From Gigaspora rosea (Eukaryota; Glomeromycota; Glomeromycetes; Diversisporales; Gigasporaceae): DNA of 64,000 nucleotides. Below, piece by piece: positions 47,040-58,979 of this stretch. A program made the translations under genes and the position numbers. The stretch lies in assembly GCA_003550325.1 (NCBI GenBank), contig QKWP01000075.1:63924-127923 (forward strand), given 5' to 3'. The notes below the pieces were generated by a model. The model did no database searches. It saw nothing but the letters and a program-made list of their open reading frames with translations, and was not told the DNA's origin. Position 1 is the stretch's first letter. Every line of letters starts with the position of its first letter.

Positions 47040-47835
47040 TAATAAAATTGGTCTACATGCTGCATAAATCTTCAAAGGAAGAAGTTCGCCTGATTGGCTG
47101 ATGTAAATCAATTGCCCGGGTAACTTATTTATATGTTATACAGTACTTTTTTAGAACTGAACGTTTCACTAATAAAAAATCACCACAAAAGCCATTTCCA
47201 GCTTTGAACGAACGCTAATATTCACTATACAAAAGAATCTAAAAAGAATCTTACTCCCTGCGAAGTTTGCTTAGAAGACAAAATATACTGTCGCCTATTG
47301 GACCGTACAAAGTTATACTGTATAGTAAGGTAATTGGAGATATTTTTTTACTTAAGCCGTTTATTATGTTGGATTCAAATAAACTTTTATTACTAACTGT
47401 TTAGTTTGAATAAGTGCAGGCTTTTAATAGCAAGAGATCCAGGTTTAATATTTGGATATGGTCAGTTTTTGCAATGTGTTGGGGTTGTTTAACTGTAAAT
47501 TTAGTTTATGTACTGGTATTGTGTAATTTTCTGAGAAGCTCGAGTTTATTGATAATAAATATTGTATTTACCTACTTTACGTATATTTTCTATTCTCTAA
47601 ATATATGTGATACAGTATTTTGTGTATATTTATTATTTTGTAAATTTTTTATATGGAGTTGTCTTTCGTTTTCTAGTATATTATATTAAAGCGACGGATT
47701 TTTAAAATTATGTAATTTGATTGGTTAATTATCACGGGTGATCATGGGTAGATCTGCAAAAATTATCCAATCAGACGAACTTCTTCCTTTGATATTCAAG
47801 TTACTCTGAAATGATCCGTTCCATTGATAAAAATT
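47040..47835. mobile_element. Probable inverted-repeat element
   Basis: CAAAGGAAGAAGTTCGCCTG plus ATTGG near 47075 faces CCAATCAGACGAACTTCTTC plus CTTTG near 47768. Boundaries and duplication were not found. The enclosed ORF 47414-47689 is a hydrophobic T-rich chance frame. Confidence 0.45.
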
Positions 47836-47841
47836 TTTAAA

Positions 47842-48003
47842 CCATTCATTATATCGAGAGTTTTATTAGTAATTCACTATATCGAGAGTTTTATTAGTAA
47901 ATTCACTATATCGAGAGAATTTTATATAAACTGGTTTTCAATATATCGAGATTTTAATTAGTCTTCACTATATCGAGAGTTCACTATAACGAGAATGACT
48001 TGT
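47842..48003. repeat. Cluster of CTATATCGAGAG repeats, pogo-like terminus
   Basis: TTCACTATATCGAGAGTTTT occurs about five times. The right edge, read in inverse, is TACAAGTCATTCTCGTTATA plus GTGAA, which resembles pogo/Tigger terminal repeats with a TA end. A matching left terminus was not seen. Confidence 0.55.
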
Positions 48004-50490
48004 ATATATATATTACATTTTATTATTTCACTGAGGACAGCAAACGCAAAGACTTCGTGTGACGTTTCTCTCAAATAATTTAAAAATTTAAATAATTTGT
48101 GAATCCTTACAAGACCCCAACTACGAATCACTGACTGTGTATATAAATTTCTAGAAATTTTCATTAATCAATGCTTTAATTGTATAATTTTATTTATATG
48201 ACCTTTATCGTTCGTTATTTACAGCCATTCATTTAAAAAAAAAAAAGAAAAAGGCAAGTTACACATAAAGGCGAGAACCGAATTGTTACCGATAATGTAT
48301 GCTATTTGAGATTTTTTTAAAATATCATCCAATAATATTTTATAAAAGATGTATACGTATAAACAAATCTATATCACGATAACATTACACTTGATATTGT
48401 AATTTTTATTGGTTAGTCAGAAAGATGCAATAGGTACATATAATGCATTCATATACTTTTTGTAGTTATAATGTTAAAAATCTAAAAATAGTAATATTTT
48501 TTCTAATTATATTAATTATGAATGTATACGGTAACTATAAAAATATATATAATAATGAATTAAATTAAACATAGATTATAACAAATATTTTTGCACATGT
48601 ATATAAACACGATACAAATAATCTTAAAATAACATAACTACGATATCATATATATTATATACCTTAAATTAGATCAGATATTATGCTATATCGTAAATTA
48701 CTTATTAAAGGTGTGATAACATATTAAGATAGGAAGTGTCAAATTTACCAGAAGACTTGCCAAAAATATGCAGGCAATAGGAGGCTTGATATCGTGTATA
48801 ATTTTTGGGCCTCTCGCAGTAATCTATAGATTTTTTACGGAAAAGAAGACCCCAAGAGAATCGATGTCGAAAAGGTAGTATATTCAGGAGAAACATTAGA
48901 AATTATTGGATTTCATTCATTTTGATCAGAATATGATTCAAGTCCGCGCCTTCAATCAAATGATCTGCATTTACGGTATTTACGGTATTATCTGGATTTT
49001 CGTTCATGATTGAAATGATTGAAATGATTGAAAATTTTCTTTTTCTTTTAAAAAAGTAAAAATGGAATTGAAATTTATGAAAACAGAATCACGCAATTTA
49101 AAGCCTTTTACAAAAAATTTTAAATTTTTAAATGTTGAAATGCACTTTATTACTTTATCAGTTGCAAGTTATTAATACGCGCATGTAAATACACTATCAT
49201 GGTACAGGAACTATTAATTGGTTTTGCAATTAATGATTGGTATATTTACATGTAATATGAGGAATATGACGCCGAATAAAAGAAATTTATAATAAAATTT
49301 CATTGTCACATTGTTAAAATTTGGAAATAAAAATCTGGAAAAGAATAACATCTAAATTTTACTATTCTATGAATGTGGTGAAAAGTAGGCCGCAAAGTGT
49401 ACAATTTGCGGAAATTTAAGATCACCAATAATCAAAACGAACATAAAAATGTACTAAGTGTAACAATAAAGACAATGGGCTAATTAATCAATAAAGAAAT
49501 TCGTGCAACATTTTTTGTTTACGAATATTAACAATGTTAAATTACTTCAATTATATATACTTATTTTTCCTTTTGCGTTAGAGAATTATTCATCTTGTTG
49601 CCTTTATTAATGTTTCATACCACTATTTTTTATTAAATTGTTACTATAAAGACCCAATAATTTATTCAAAGTTAGATCACACCAAGAGATTTAAATGGTT
49701 CGTACGCTGGTCTAACTAAATAGTGAGTCTGGTTTTTATCTTATATTTTAATCAAAACTTGATTTGAATTGTGGATTCGAAAATTGATTCGTTATTCTTA
49801 ACATGTTGGTAACTATGTTAGATTTGTTATTTATCCTGCAATTTGATAAAATGAAGTCATTGCTTTTGTTTGGTGTGTTTATATGCATGACATCGCGCCT
49901 AATTTCTCCACAAATTCACCCTTTTGTTTATTTCTTTGATTTATTGATTAATTTTTATTGTTTAATAATTCAATATAGTGTCGTGTCATAGCACCACAGA
50001 AATGCTTAAAATAAGATACTATCGCTATAATATGTATGTATGAATTAAAATAAAAAAATAAAAAAGCAATTTTATAATTATTTATTAAATAAGATATACA
50101 TTTCGATTTACTTATTTAAAAAAAATCTTTAAGCGATCCATATTACCAGTCTTTAAATTTGTTTTCAACAAATTTAGAATCAATGCTATCTAAAGTTGAT
50201 CACTCGCAAATATAATTCTAAGAAAGTTTTGTTTAGCATCACTATCAACTATCGTACATTAATGATATATCAAATATACTTTATTACTTTGGCATTTATG
50301 ACATTAATTTTGAATTTGGGCATTGACCATTAGTTGCGACATGAATTTTAGACTTAGGCATTACCGCATGCCAAGATATTGAACAATTGTCATTTTTTAT
50401 GTATCAATAAATTAACATTAACTAATAAATTTATACTGTACAATCTGAGTTTCTAACTCAACCAGAGAGAAATATTTTATGAAATTACGT
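48004..50490. other. AT-rich intergenic stretch
   Basis: No gene supported; small ORFs (48705-48896 on -, 49803-49991 on +) are hydrophobic or unremarkable. A 10-bp repeat TGAAATGATT occurs three times at 49010-49032. Confidence 0.4.
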
Positions 50491-50628
50491 AATATGGGTG
50501 ACGGGCATGAAAACCTGTAAATCATTCACTCATTACCATCACAGTGATATTTACCCCGGGATAAATATCAATGCGATGATAACGAATGAAATGAATTACA
50601 GGTTTTCATATCCCGTCACTCATATAAT
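50491..50628. mobile_element. Palindromic MITE, TA-flanked (copy 1)
   Basis: TATGGGTGACGGGCATGAAA plus ACCTGT at the left faces ACAGGTTTTCATATCCCGTC plus ACTCATA at the right. Nearly the whole 138 bp folds into one hairpin centred at CCCCGGGA. It shares the TATGGGTGA end with 50863-50952. Confidence 0.7.
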
Positions 50629-50692
50629 TAATTAAATAACAAAACATGAGCTATACGTAATCTGTTGATTTGATAAATTAAGGGGTGATCAA

Positions 50693-50820
50693 GTTTCGAA
50701 ACTTATTTTGAGAAACGAATCATATGTATATATTGTTTCGAACATATTTGAGAAATGAATCAGTATGTATGTATATATTGTTTCGAACCATATTTGAGAA
50801 AACGAATAAGTATGTTTGTG
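50693..50820 (+). repeat. Tandem repeat of about 45 bp, three copies
   Basis: TTTCGAACATATTTGAGAAA then CGAATCAGTATGTATG and TATATATTG, repeated with small changes. Confidence 0.7.
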
Positions 50821-50862
50821 TGAGAGCTTCTGCTAAATGAGCTCATCTCATTTTTTTCCGAC

Positions 50863-50952
50863 ATATGGGTGAGTACATAACACAACCATGATTAGAGTAT
50901 ATGTATTATATAAACTCTAAGCATGGCTTTGCTGTGTACTCACCCATATATA
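50863..50952. mobile_element. Palindromic MITE, TA-flanked (copy 2)
   Basis: TATGGGTGAGTACA at the left and TGTACTCACCCATA at the right; arms CCATGATTAGAGT and ACTCTAAGCATGG complete the hairpin. Same terminal motif as the palindrome 240 bp upstream, with a different core. Confidence 0.7.
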
Positions 50953-51539
50953 ATTCTATAAATCTGTGGTTTAAGGACCTTAACGTATAAGAACTCCATT
51001 CAATGAACTTTTAATTCTGTTCCGGGTTCCAGAGTTAACGTGCATACTCAGTATAAAGTTACTAAATTTAGTAAACCTTTACCAATTTCAGAATTTAAAA
51101 ATGACAAATTTCTGTACGAACGAATTAAAAAGATTATATATATAAACAAGTTATGCGCCTGCTTATGCGCTGGGAGCTTTTTTTTAGGTCAAATTCAAAA
51201 GATAAGTCAAAGATAGTGGTAGCAGTAATTTAAGGTTAATTATCAGTGATATTGTTTTTAGATGATAAATTTTATGAATTACAATTAATCGTGGTAATTA
51301 ATCAGTGCAGTTTTATCAAAGTTCTGGATTTACAATTTAATTATTTCAATATTTTTACTAGAATTTATTCTAGATAATTAAATAAAGATGAATCAATTTG
51401 GAATAGTTTGTTACATAATAGTCTTGTAAAATAGGGCTTAAATAGGTATAGAATTAGATTAAATGTATGTTATATCAACCAATCATATTAAAAAATTATT
51501 TATACTAATGTTTGTTCTATTTATTTTTTACAAAATTTA

Positions 51540-52195
51540 TATGCTATTATTCTTTGTAATACATGATAATGTAGCTAAGTTGGTTGTATTAAGAATTATA
51601 ATAGGTTTTATAATGATTTGCTGCTAAAATTTTTTTATAACATTTACTAATTATTTGACAATGTATGTTTATAGTAAGATTGGGATGGTTTGTATTAAGT
51701 TATCAGAATTTTTTTTTTGTTTTATTAATACCTCCTGAGGGCATGCCAGATGGCGTACTTAGTTATCAGATTTTCATTGTGAAGTACTATAAAAATTTAT
51801 ATGTAGTTAAAGTTTAGTTATTTGTATTTGGGATATTATAATTTTATCTATTATAGAACTTATTAGCTATAGCTGTGAATAGTATATAGGCAAATTAGTT
51901 TGGAATTTTGATAACTTTATTTATTATAATAAACCTAACTTACTGAATATTGTGGTATTATACAGCTATATTTGAATTATCAGATTTATATTGTGATTTG
52001 CTATGTAAATTTAAATATACAACTTTCAAATAATTGTAATAACACATAATTTGTGGTCAAATTTGAGTTTGTTTATACTGGAATTATCATAATGTCTATT
52101 ATTGTTATTATAAAAAATTTCTGTTAATGAAATTTTTAGTTATAGTAATACACAATAATAAGATTAAGTTGGGTTAGTTTATTAGTTGGGTTAGT
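51540..52195 (-). repeat. Diverged ~105-bp satellite, block E (inverse)
   Basis: TATTGTGGTATTATACAGC, TGAATTATCAGATTTATATT and GTGGTCAAATTTGAGTTTG, TATACTGGAATTATCATAA follow the satellite order in inverse orientation; strongly diverged. Confidence 0.5.
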
Positions 52196-53538
52196 TTATT
52201 CTAAAGCAGAGCAAAGGATCTTAAGGTTAGGCAATAGAGAGAAAAAAATGGGTTCATGTTGGTTATAGTGTCAAAATAAAATAAAAGATACTCAAATGTT
52301 CAAATCAGTATTGTATTAGAATTTAATTTATTTTAAGTTAAATTTAGTAGCATATAATATATTTTATATTTAATTTTAAATACAAAAATTGATTTTATAG
52401 AGTATAAAATTTTATTAAGTATACTAATACAATAATTTTAGTTTTTTTTTTTTAGTTCACAGTTAGATAAATTTGGCTTACCCCAAAAAGAGTAAAAAGG
52501 TACTACAGTAATTTGGTATAATTTCTGGTTTTTGTATCTGGTGACTGTGTGAGCAAGATATATATGTCAGTTTTTGTATCTTGCAATTTCTGTCATTGTT
52601 AGTTTATTCTCTTTTTTTGCCAAACAATATACACAATCCAGTTTTGTACCTTTACATTCCAGATCTTTCACTATAGCATATCTAGTTCTTGCTTCTAGCA
52701 CAAGATACCACTTTCAATTTTTGAACATAGAGAAAGACTAGTAATTCAATAGCATTAACCTAAATTGAATATTAAGTGAGAAAAAGTATATAAGACACAC
52801 CTTTTTGCTTCCAACTTACAGAGAGTTCAAAATAGAAATAACTCAAATGGAGTTCAATTTTATTGAGTATAACCTTCATAATTAGAATTAATAATTAATA
52901 ATTTCTAATAAGTCAAATTTGTATCAGCCTAATTCTGTAATCATGTGATATTATTAAAAGCTTTAATGATTGATTTGAAAACTAATATACTAAAGCTCAT
53001 TAGTATTAAACTAAATACTAAAAATAAGAAGAATAAGAGAACAACTTATTTTAGTCTCCAATTTTGCCATAGCAAGACCCCAGGAACCTTTAGACCCAGG
53101 CCAAATCTTCTATACCTCTTTCTGCCTGCCAGTTCAAGATTTAGTAGACTTGCATGATTAAAGGACATTTGATTAGTTAGATAGTAGTATTGTTGTAGTT
53201 TTTAGCCAAGACCTGATACTACTACTTTAAATTGTATGTATATATGTACTTAGTTTGCAGTTTAAAAATTCATTTATGATATAGTTAGCTAAAAATAGGC
53301 ATATTCGTAGATAGGTTGATGATTATATAATCTAAATTATGAGAGACTGAATAGAAAAGTAGACTTTGGGACTAATCCAATTCAAAACCTAACAAACATA
53401 GATAACCTATTGAAGAAAACATTTAATTTGACTAGTGGCAGAGTAAAGATTGGTCATTTTTAAAAGAGGACTGTTTTACCTCAGGAGTGGGTGATTAGTA
53501 AATTAGGCAATTAGCTCTAAGACTTGATACTGGTTGTA
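52196..53538. other. AT-rich intergenic stretch
   Basis: No recognisable gene. The ORF 52945-53157 has no family resemblance. Confidence 0.4.
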
Positions 53539-53853
53539 TGGGTTTGGGTCAAAATCCAGACAAACAAAATTCTGACAGGTCATAATCTTGACAAAAAAAT
53601 TCTGACAATCAAAAATCCTGACAATCAAAAAAAGCTTTTCTTGAGCAACTTTACTATAAAATCAACTAAACCAAACCCCAGCCCAGGCGCTCACCCTAAT
53701 CCTATCCTAGGCACTCACTTAACCCTAATCTAACTTAAATAAATTTAATGATTTTTGTGTTGTCGGGATTGTTAGGATTTTTATTGTCAAAATTTTTTTG
53801 TCAGGATTATGACCTGTCAGGATTCTGTTTGTCAGGATTTTGACCCACTCCCA
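53539..53853. mobile_element. Foldback element with GACA/TGTC micro-repeats
   Basis: The arms of about 95 bp are inverted copies: GGGTCAAAATCCAGACAAAC, ATTCTGACAGGTCATAATC, TTGACAAAAAAATT and CTGACAATCAAAAATCC on the left, with the complement in order on the right. The element is built of short TGACA-type repeats. A clean target duplication was not found. The ORF 53524-53733 is a by-product. Confidence 0.65.
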
Positions 53854-53859
53854 GTTGTG

Positions 53860-54783
53860 TTTTGGTGAGATTCCTTTTATTTATAAAAAAAATAAAAAAA
53901 GTAAAAAAAGAACAATAGATACATGAAAATGGATCTAACTAATTTAACTAATATACAACCTATATAAATTATATCAATTATTTTCATTAGATAACCAATG
54001 CGATTAGTCTGGCTGACTAATTAGACATATTCTACTGAGAAATACCAGAAAGATGCCAAATTCCTTAAATCAAGAGAAAGCTATAATTTTGTATATGAAA
54101 TAAATTTTGAAATGATATTACAGTAATCAATATAATCTAAGATCTGAAATATTGAAGGTTTACTAATTTCTCCTCCAAGTTACTATTAGTTGAATACAAA
54201 TATCATTTTTTATTGATAAATCACTAATCGGGTAGTTAACAATGTAAGTCATCGAACAATTGCTTCATAATTATTATTTTTCACGTTTTTAATAATAATA
54301 TTTGGCAATTCTTTTGAATTTAGCAACTTTTTACAATAAAACATTTTGAGGGCTTTCTTTTTAGCATCTTTTCAAATTCTTAATAAATACAATAGTAACT
54401 ATAGCATGTTAACAATCATAAAGTATTAAATAATTTTTTCAAATATTAAAGTATTTATTATACTTTGTTATTTTATTAATTAATTAAACACATGTATTTT
54501 AGACCATTCATATTTTATATTTTCAGTTAGAGCAGGTCAAAATGTCTACAGTCAACTTTTATATAGAACAGATGTTCATTATAATAAGCTTTAGAGTTGA
54601 TTATATTTGACTGTACTTGAAATTTCATTAGTAGAAAGTTAGTGTACTTAATGAAGTATTGAAAATAAGAAATTTTTATTTGAGCAACCAATACACACAT
54701 AACAACAAATATTTAAACTCTTTTTTTATTTCTATTTTTTATTTTTTTTTATTTCTATTTATTTATTTTTTTCTATTTTTTTA
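53860..54783. other. AT-rich stretch ending in a pyrimidine tract
   Basis: Nothing recognised except a T-rich tract with TTTCTATTTTTTA units at 54719-54782. Confidence 0.4.
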
Positions 54784-54784
54784 G

Positions 54785-55093
54785 GGTATGCATGTGATGA
54801 TCAAATGTTATGGTCGAGTGATCATGATTCATTAGAATTAGTATTATTAGCAGTTATATTAATAAATGAATTATCCAATATGCATAGAACATTGGGTGCA
54901 CAGTATACTATGTATATCAAAACTATATGTGGCATCATATAAAAATTTACTATATTTTTTTTTGAGATGTGTAACAATATTGAATGTGAAGTATTTTTTA
55001 TCTTTAATTGGAGCCTGTATTTATTCTTTAACACGCCTTTATTTAGATGCACAACCTTTAAAATTTATTGCATCAAATTCAAATTTTGTACAG
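54785..55093 (+). pseudogene. Exon-like fragment of an unrecognised gene
   Basis: A T-rich tract ending TTTTTTTAG directly precedes this 309-base segment, and CAG|GTAAGT follows it, so it looks like one exon. One frame reads CDDQMLWSSDHDSLELVLL and INELSNMHRTLGAQYTMYI, then stops; another frame takes over with YFLSLIGACIYSLTRLYL and DAQPLKFIASNSNFVQ up to the donor. That pattern suggests a real exon with a later frame change. I do not recognise the family. The similarity of codon style to host genes is only an impression. Confidence 0.4.
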
Positions 55094-55173
55094 GTAAGTA
55101 TTAAATTCCAAAGAACAAAGTTTCGAAGCAAAATTTATATTTTAGTTGAAAGAATTGCCAGTTTATTCAATAA

Positions 55174-55210
55174 GTAGCTGCGCAACGTTGTCACGCAAAA
55201 CCAGGAACGT
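55174..55210 (-). repeat. Inverse copy of the Helitron-like 3' terminal block
   Basis: Read on the minus strand: CGTTCCTGG, TTTT, then the hairpin GCGTGACAACGTTGCGC and AGCT. It matches 4701-4735 and 6324-6356. The CTAG end is not preserved here. Confidence 0.55.
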
Positions 55211-55330
55211 GAGTGTATATATGACAGCATTGTATTTAGAAAATATATATTAATTGTGTCATAATATCTAGTATTGTAAGCTTACTAAAGGCTTATTAAA
55301 ATCGCTAAATGATGAATATGCAATTTACTG

Positions 55331-55812
55331 TATAGTGCTGCCTATGGTACCCCTGATAAAGTATCCCTCTCATACTGTATCAGGATGCTATTCAACTATA
55401 AATGCCAATGATTTTTGAATCCCCCCATATAGGCCTTATTATTAAATGTCTGCTACTTATAGTATTTTATTCTTATATAGTACCTAGTGATGTGCCATTT
55501 ATTGAATTTTTTTAGCGTACTGTACGTACAGTACGTACAGTTGTATAGTGTGTATAGCATGTGCAATCTGTATGGTATGTGTATGATATATAAGCTATCT
55601 ATATACAAAATTTTGCAAGGAATAACTTTACTTAGAAAGCAAAAGGCGGTTTCATAAATAAAAATTTGATTCTAGAAAATTATAAACTTTTTTTTGCGTA
55701 CTGTACTATACGCGGCACATCACTAATAGTACCCCCTCCTCACACAGTACCCCGGGTACTATTCAAGTCAGTTGAGGGGGCTTCTTGAATAAGACTCTTA
55801 TAGGCAGTGTTA
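55331..55812. mobile_element. Possible outer element around the hAT MITE
   Basis: TATAGTGCTGCCTAT at the left and ATAGGCAGTGTTATA at the right are imperfect inverted ends; GTACCCC words lie on both arms. The MITE 55485-55725 is inserted inside. Duplication not resolved. Confidence 0.4.
55485..55725. mobile_element. hAT-type MITE, TAGTGATGTGCC ends, exact 8-bp duplication
   Basis: TAGTGATGTGCC faces GGCACATCACTA; ATAGTACC is exact at 55477-55484 and 55726-55733. Inside are GTACGTACAGTACGTAC runs. It is the same family as the nested element 58988-63616. Confidence 0.88.
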
Positions 55813-55899
55813 TACGGTATAGGGCTGTTAATCAATCGGTCCGGACTGACAGTCCTTCAGTCTATCTAGGGATCGGGCCGGTCCAGTCCTTTTTATCAT

Positions 55900-56830
55900 A
55901 CAACGGAACCATATTTTTGGTTCATGCCACATTTTTTATCGTGCTTAGAAAACTGCACATGCCATTTAATACCGGATTATTCAATACAATAGCTGCTCGA
56001 TGCGTAAGTATCGAGGTGCTTTTGTATCAAATCTATTCACCCGATCTAATATGTGATAGGCCCGGTTATGGTCACATGTTTGATCGATCGAGAGATCTTA
56101 AGCGTGCAGTATGTAATTAGTGATGTAAGTATGCAGTAATTAATTATGCAATTATGATGTAACTATGAAGAAGATAATTTTGCATTAGCAAGTATGTATG
56201 AATTAAGTAAGTATGGGGTAATCGGATCATAGTATTTTAGTAAGCATAAGAAGTCGATGTGAATCTTTTTTGCTAACTTTCATTCTGGTTACATCAACCC
56301 TTCCCTACCGCCCTGAAAATGATATAACACTGCTTTAATTGGCCTGATGAGATGGCAGCCATAAATTGTGACCATAACATTGGTTTGATTGGATTGGCAT
56401 GCTGAGGCGGCAGCCAAAAAATTGTGGCCTGTCGGACATATGTAGGAATAGCTTGTGATGACAACGTTATTATAGTTTAAAAAAAAAATCCAATGTTAAA
56501 TCAAGTGCCAAATAAGGAATTTAATATATCATTATAAATATTACTGCTTATACAGAACAAAGTCTTTGCTTCATACTGCATTTTTTATCGCACCACTAGG
56601 AAATTGCACACGCCATCTAAAATCAGATTATTCAATACAAGCATGCAATTTAAAATTTGATATTCAAATCAAGTGTCAGATAAGTAATTTAATATATAAT
56701 TATAAATGTTACCGCTTATACAATAGAACAATGTTTTCAGTTCACCGCTTATACAATAAAACAATATTTTCGGTTCATACCGCATTTTTTATTGTGCTAC
56801 TAGAAAATCGCACATCCCATTTACTGTAAC
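55900..56830 (+). repeat. Dispersed direct repeats with a conserved 70-bp core
   Basis: The core (TTTTCGGTTCATACC, GCATTTTTTATCGTGCTACT, AGAAAATTGCACATGCCATT) occurs at about 55907-55970, 56556-56620 and 56765-56825, with partial copies between. Frames at 55785-56120 and 56566-56829 read through these repeats, giving look-alike peptides; they are a product of the DNA repeat, not a gene. A ~62-bp unit with GGCAGCC also repeats twice at 56340-56430. Confidence 0.6.
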
Positions 56831-58979
56831 ATGCACGTTATGCTCCGTTCACAGAAACCATAATTTTTGCTACTCTCCGTTCCTAACATATTTTTAAATC
56901 AATTACCAGACGAAGAAATTAATATATCTTCATATAATGGTTTAGAATAATTCTCTGATCACGCACTGTCCAATGCGCAAAATTTTTATTGCACTAATTA
57001 AAAAAACATGCATGCGATACTAGAAGAAAAGCCATTTAATGCAAAATATAGAAACATCAATACTATACTCATCAGCGCACAATGATCCCGATATGGGCAG
57101 AATCCTGATGAAGTCATGAGGATGGATCATTCAATTAGATGTGCTATACGTACCACTTAACTCATCTGTAAACGTACTTCGTACTCCGTTCCTGTATATG
57201 CACGTACACAGATATAGAAATATCCGAAGTCATGAGATTTAATCAACCAATCAATTCTCAGATTTTGCTATCTCCATTTAACTCTTCAGTAAACCATACT
57301 CTTCGTACTTTGTACTACGTTCCTGGTATTTTATTCGATTAATTTAAGTAAAAACTTTGCTTGTTTAAAAAGAGATAGAAAAAAGTTTGCTTCCAATAAA
57401 GGTGAAAAAAATCTTGTAACTTTATAAAAACTAAAATTTCAAGCTAAGACAAGATAAACAACCAATGCAATTGATAATTTAATCAAATCGTTAATTACAT
57501 CAATTTTGTTTATAAGGAATAATTAATAAATATGCATAAAATATTTGATCTAAACAATTATATCGAGATGAATTACTCTATACTAAAAAACTTGCCTTTA
57601 TTGTCGTTGGTGATAGAAGATTTTGTTACTTTCTTCACATATAGATAATGTACTTGTAACGGTAGCGGAAGATTTCTATCGCTGTTACGGATTTCTGCAG
57701 AAAAATGCATGATCTTTTATCGCTATAAAATTTTTATACTATAGTACATAAAAACAATGATTAATCACTGATTATATCATTCTATCGATATTTTCTATGC
57801 ATATTGGATAATTCAATTATTAATTGTTAAAAATGATTTATTAACTATTTTATGTTAACAATTAATAATTAGAAGTTTCCATCAAATCAAAAATAGCAAA
57901 GTGCAATTAAACTTTTTTTTTTTTATCATTAAATTTTTACGAACATATACCTTAAAAGTTAAAATTCGTTTACTCGCTCATACTTACCACATTACATGTC
58001 ATATCAATATTTTCACAATCTTTTATTTCATCAAATGAACAAAATAATAAAAAATGTACAGGACACTCATTACAGATGATAATTTTATTATAAGAAGAAT
58101 GATTTACGATAATACTTTCTTATGAATGGTAAACAATGTATAGTCAATCATTATAACAATTGATTGTTGAGTGATGATCATCACTCTACCGATCAGGGTA
58201 ACAATTTTGCATTTTGATTATTAGCGCTTAGAAGTAATCGTTGGCGCTTGGTGTGATGGTGGATTATAATTTTGTTGGTTCGACGGTCTTTTTGGAAATA
58301 GATATTCTTGGGGATAACCTTTTTAAGTAATTTTAGGTGTTGCAAAAGTCAAACGATTGTATAATGTATTATATTTCTGCTCTTGCGCTTGCTCAAACTT
58401 TATCAAGCTAAAGATCAGGGCAGCCCAGCTCGACGCTGGCTATTAGCCCTTAGCGCTCAAAAAAATATTTTCGCTAGTCGAAGGGCTGTTGAATATATAC
58501 GTTTAAAATCAAAGGGTGAATGAATGTTGAATAAGGTAAAAATCGAAGGAGATTATGAAAAACTGCAAGAATGAGAAATTTTTGTGATCATTTATATTAA
58601 AAAGGTTCAGTATTAATGGTAATTCGGATATAGTTTTATTGTTGGATTTATTTGGAAAAAATTATAGGAGGTAATGTATTAGTGGTTTATTGAAAATTGA
58701 CGATAGAAATTGTCTTGTCAAATTTCGTGATAATATTAAATGTTACATTTAATTAATAACCGTGATTCAAAAAAAAAATGAAAATAAAAATAAAAAATTG
58801 GGAATAGGGTGAAAAGTTTGACAATTCTTAAAAATTTTTTAAAAATATTAGCGGTTATATTTGGATTGAATACAATGACTTTGAAATAGATTTTTTGATT
58901 TTAAATCTAATAAATTAAAAAAAATGTCAACAAGAAGATATTAAATGATCGCAATATAATTAATAAAAATTATTTAAGT
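56831..58979. other. Intergenic stretch with AGGAACG-family copies
   Basis: Inverse copies of the AGGAACG-family repeat lie around 57145-57198 and 57200-57327 (GTTTAC words, CGTACTTCGTACT, CGTTCCTG). About 58210-58480 on the minus strand carries a short coding-like trace (EQKYNTLYNRLTFATPK, FPKRPSNQQNYNPPS) broken on both sides, family unknown. A palindrome around 58175-58190 contains TGATGATCATCA. Confidence 0.4.

Noticed and set aside
47414-47689. Small membrane protein
   Set aside because: Hydrophobicity comes from T-rich DNA; it lies inside a probable inverted-repeat element and shows no conserved motif.
55785-56829. Two ORFs with similar peptides
   Set aside because: The likeness follows from non-coding direct repeats; no start context, splice pattern or family supports a gene.
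58210-58480. Decayed gag-like or host gene on the minus strand
   Set aside because: A short stretch reads like protein but is broken on both sides and matches no family I can name.
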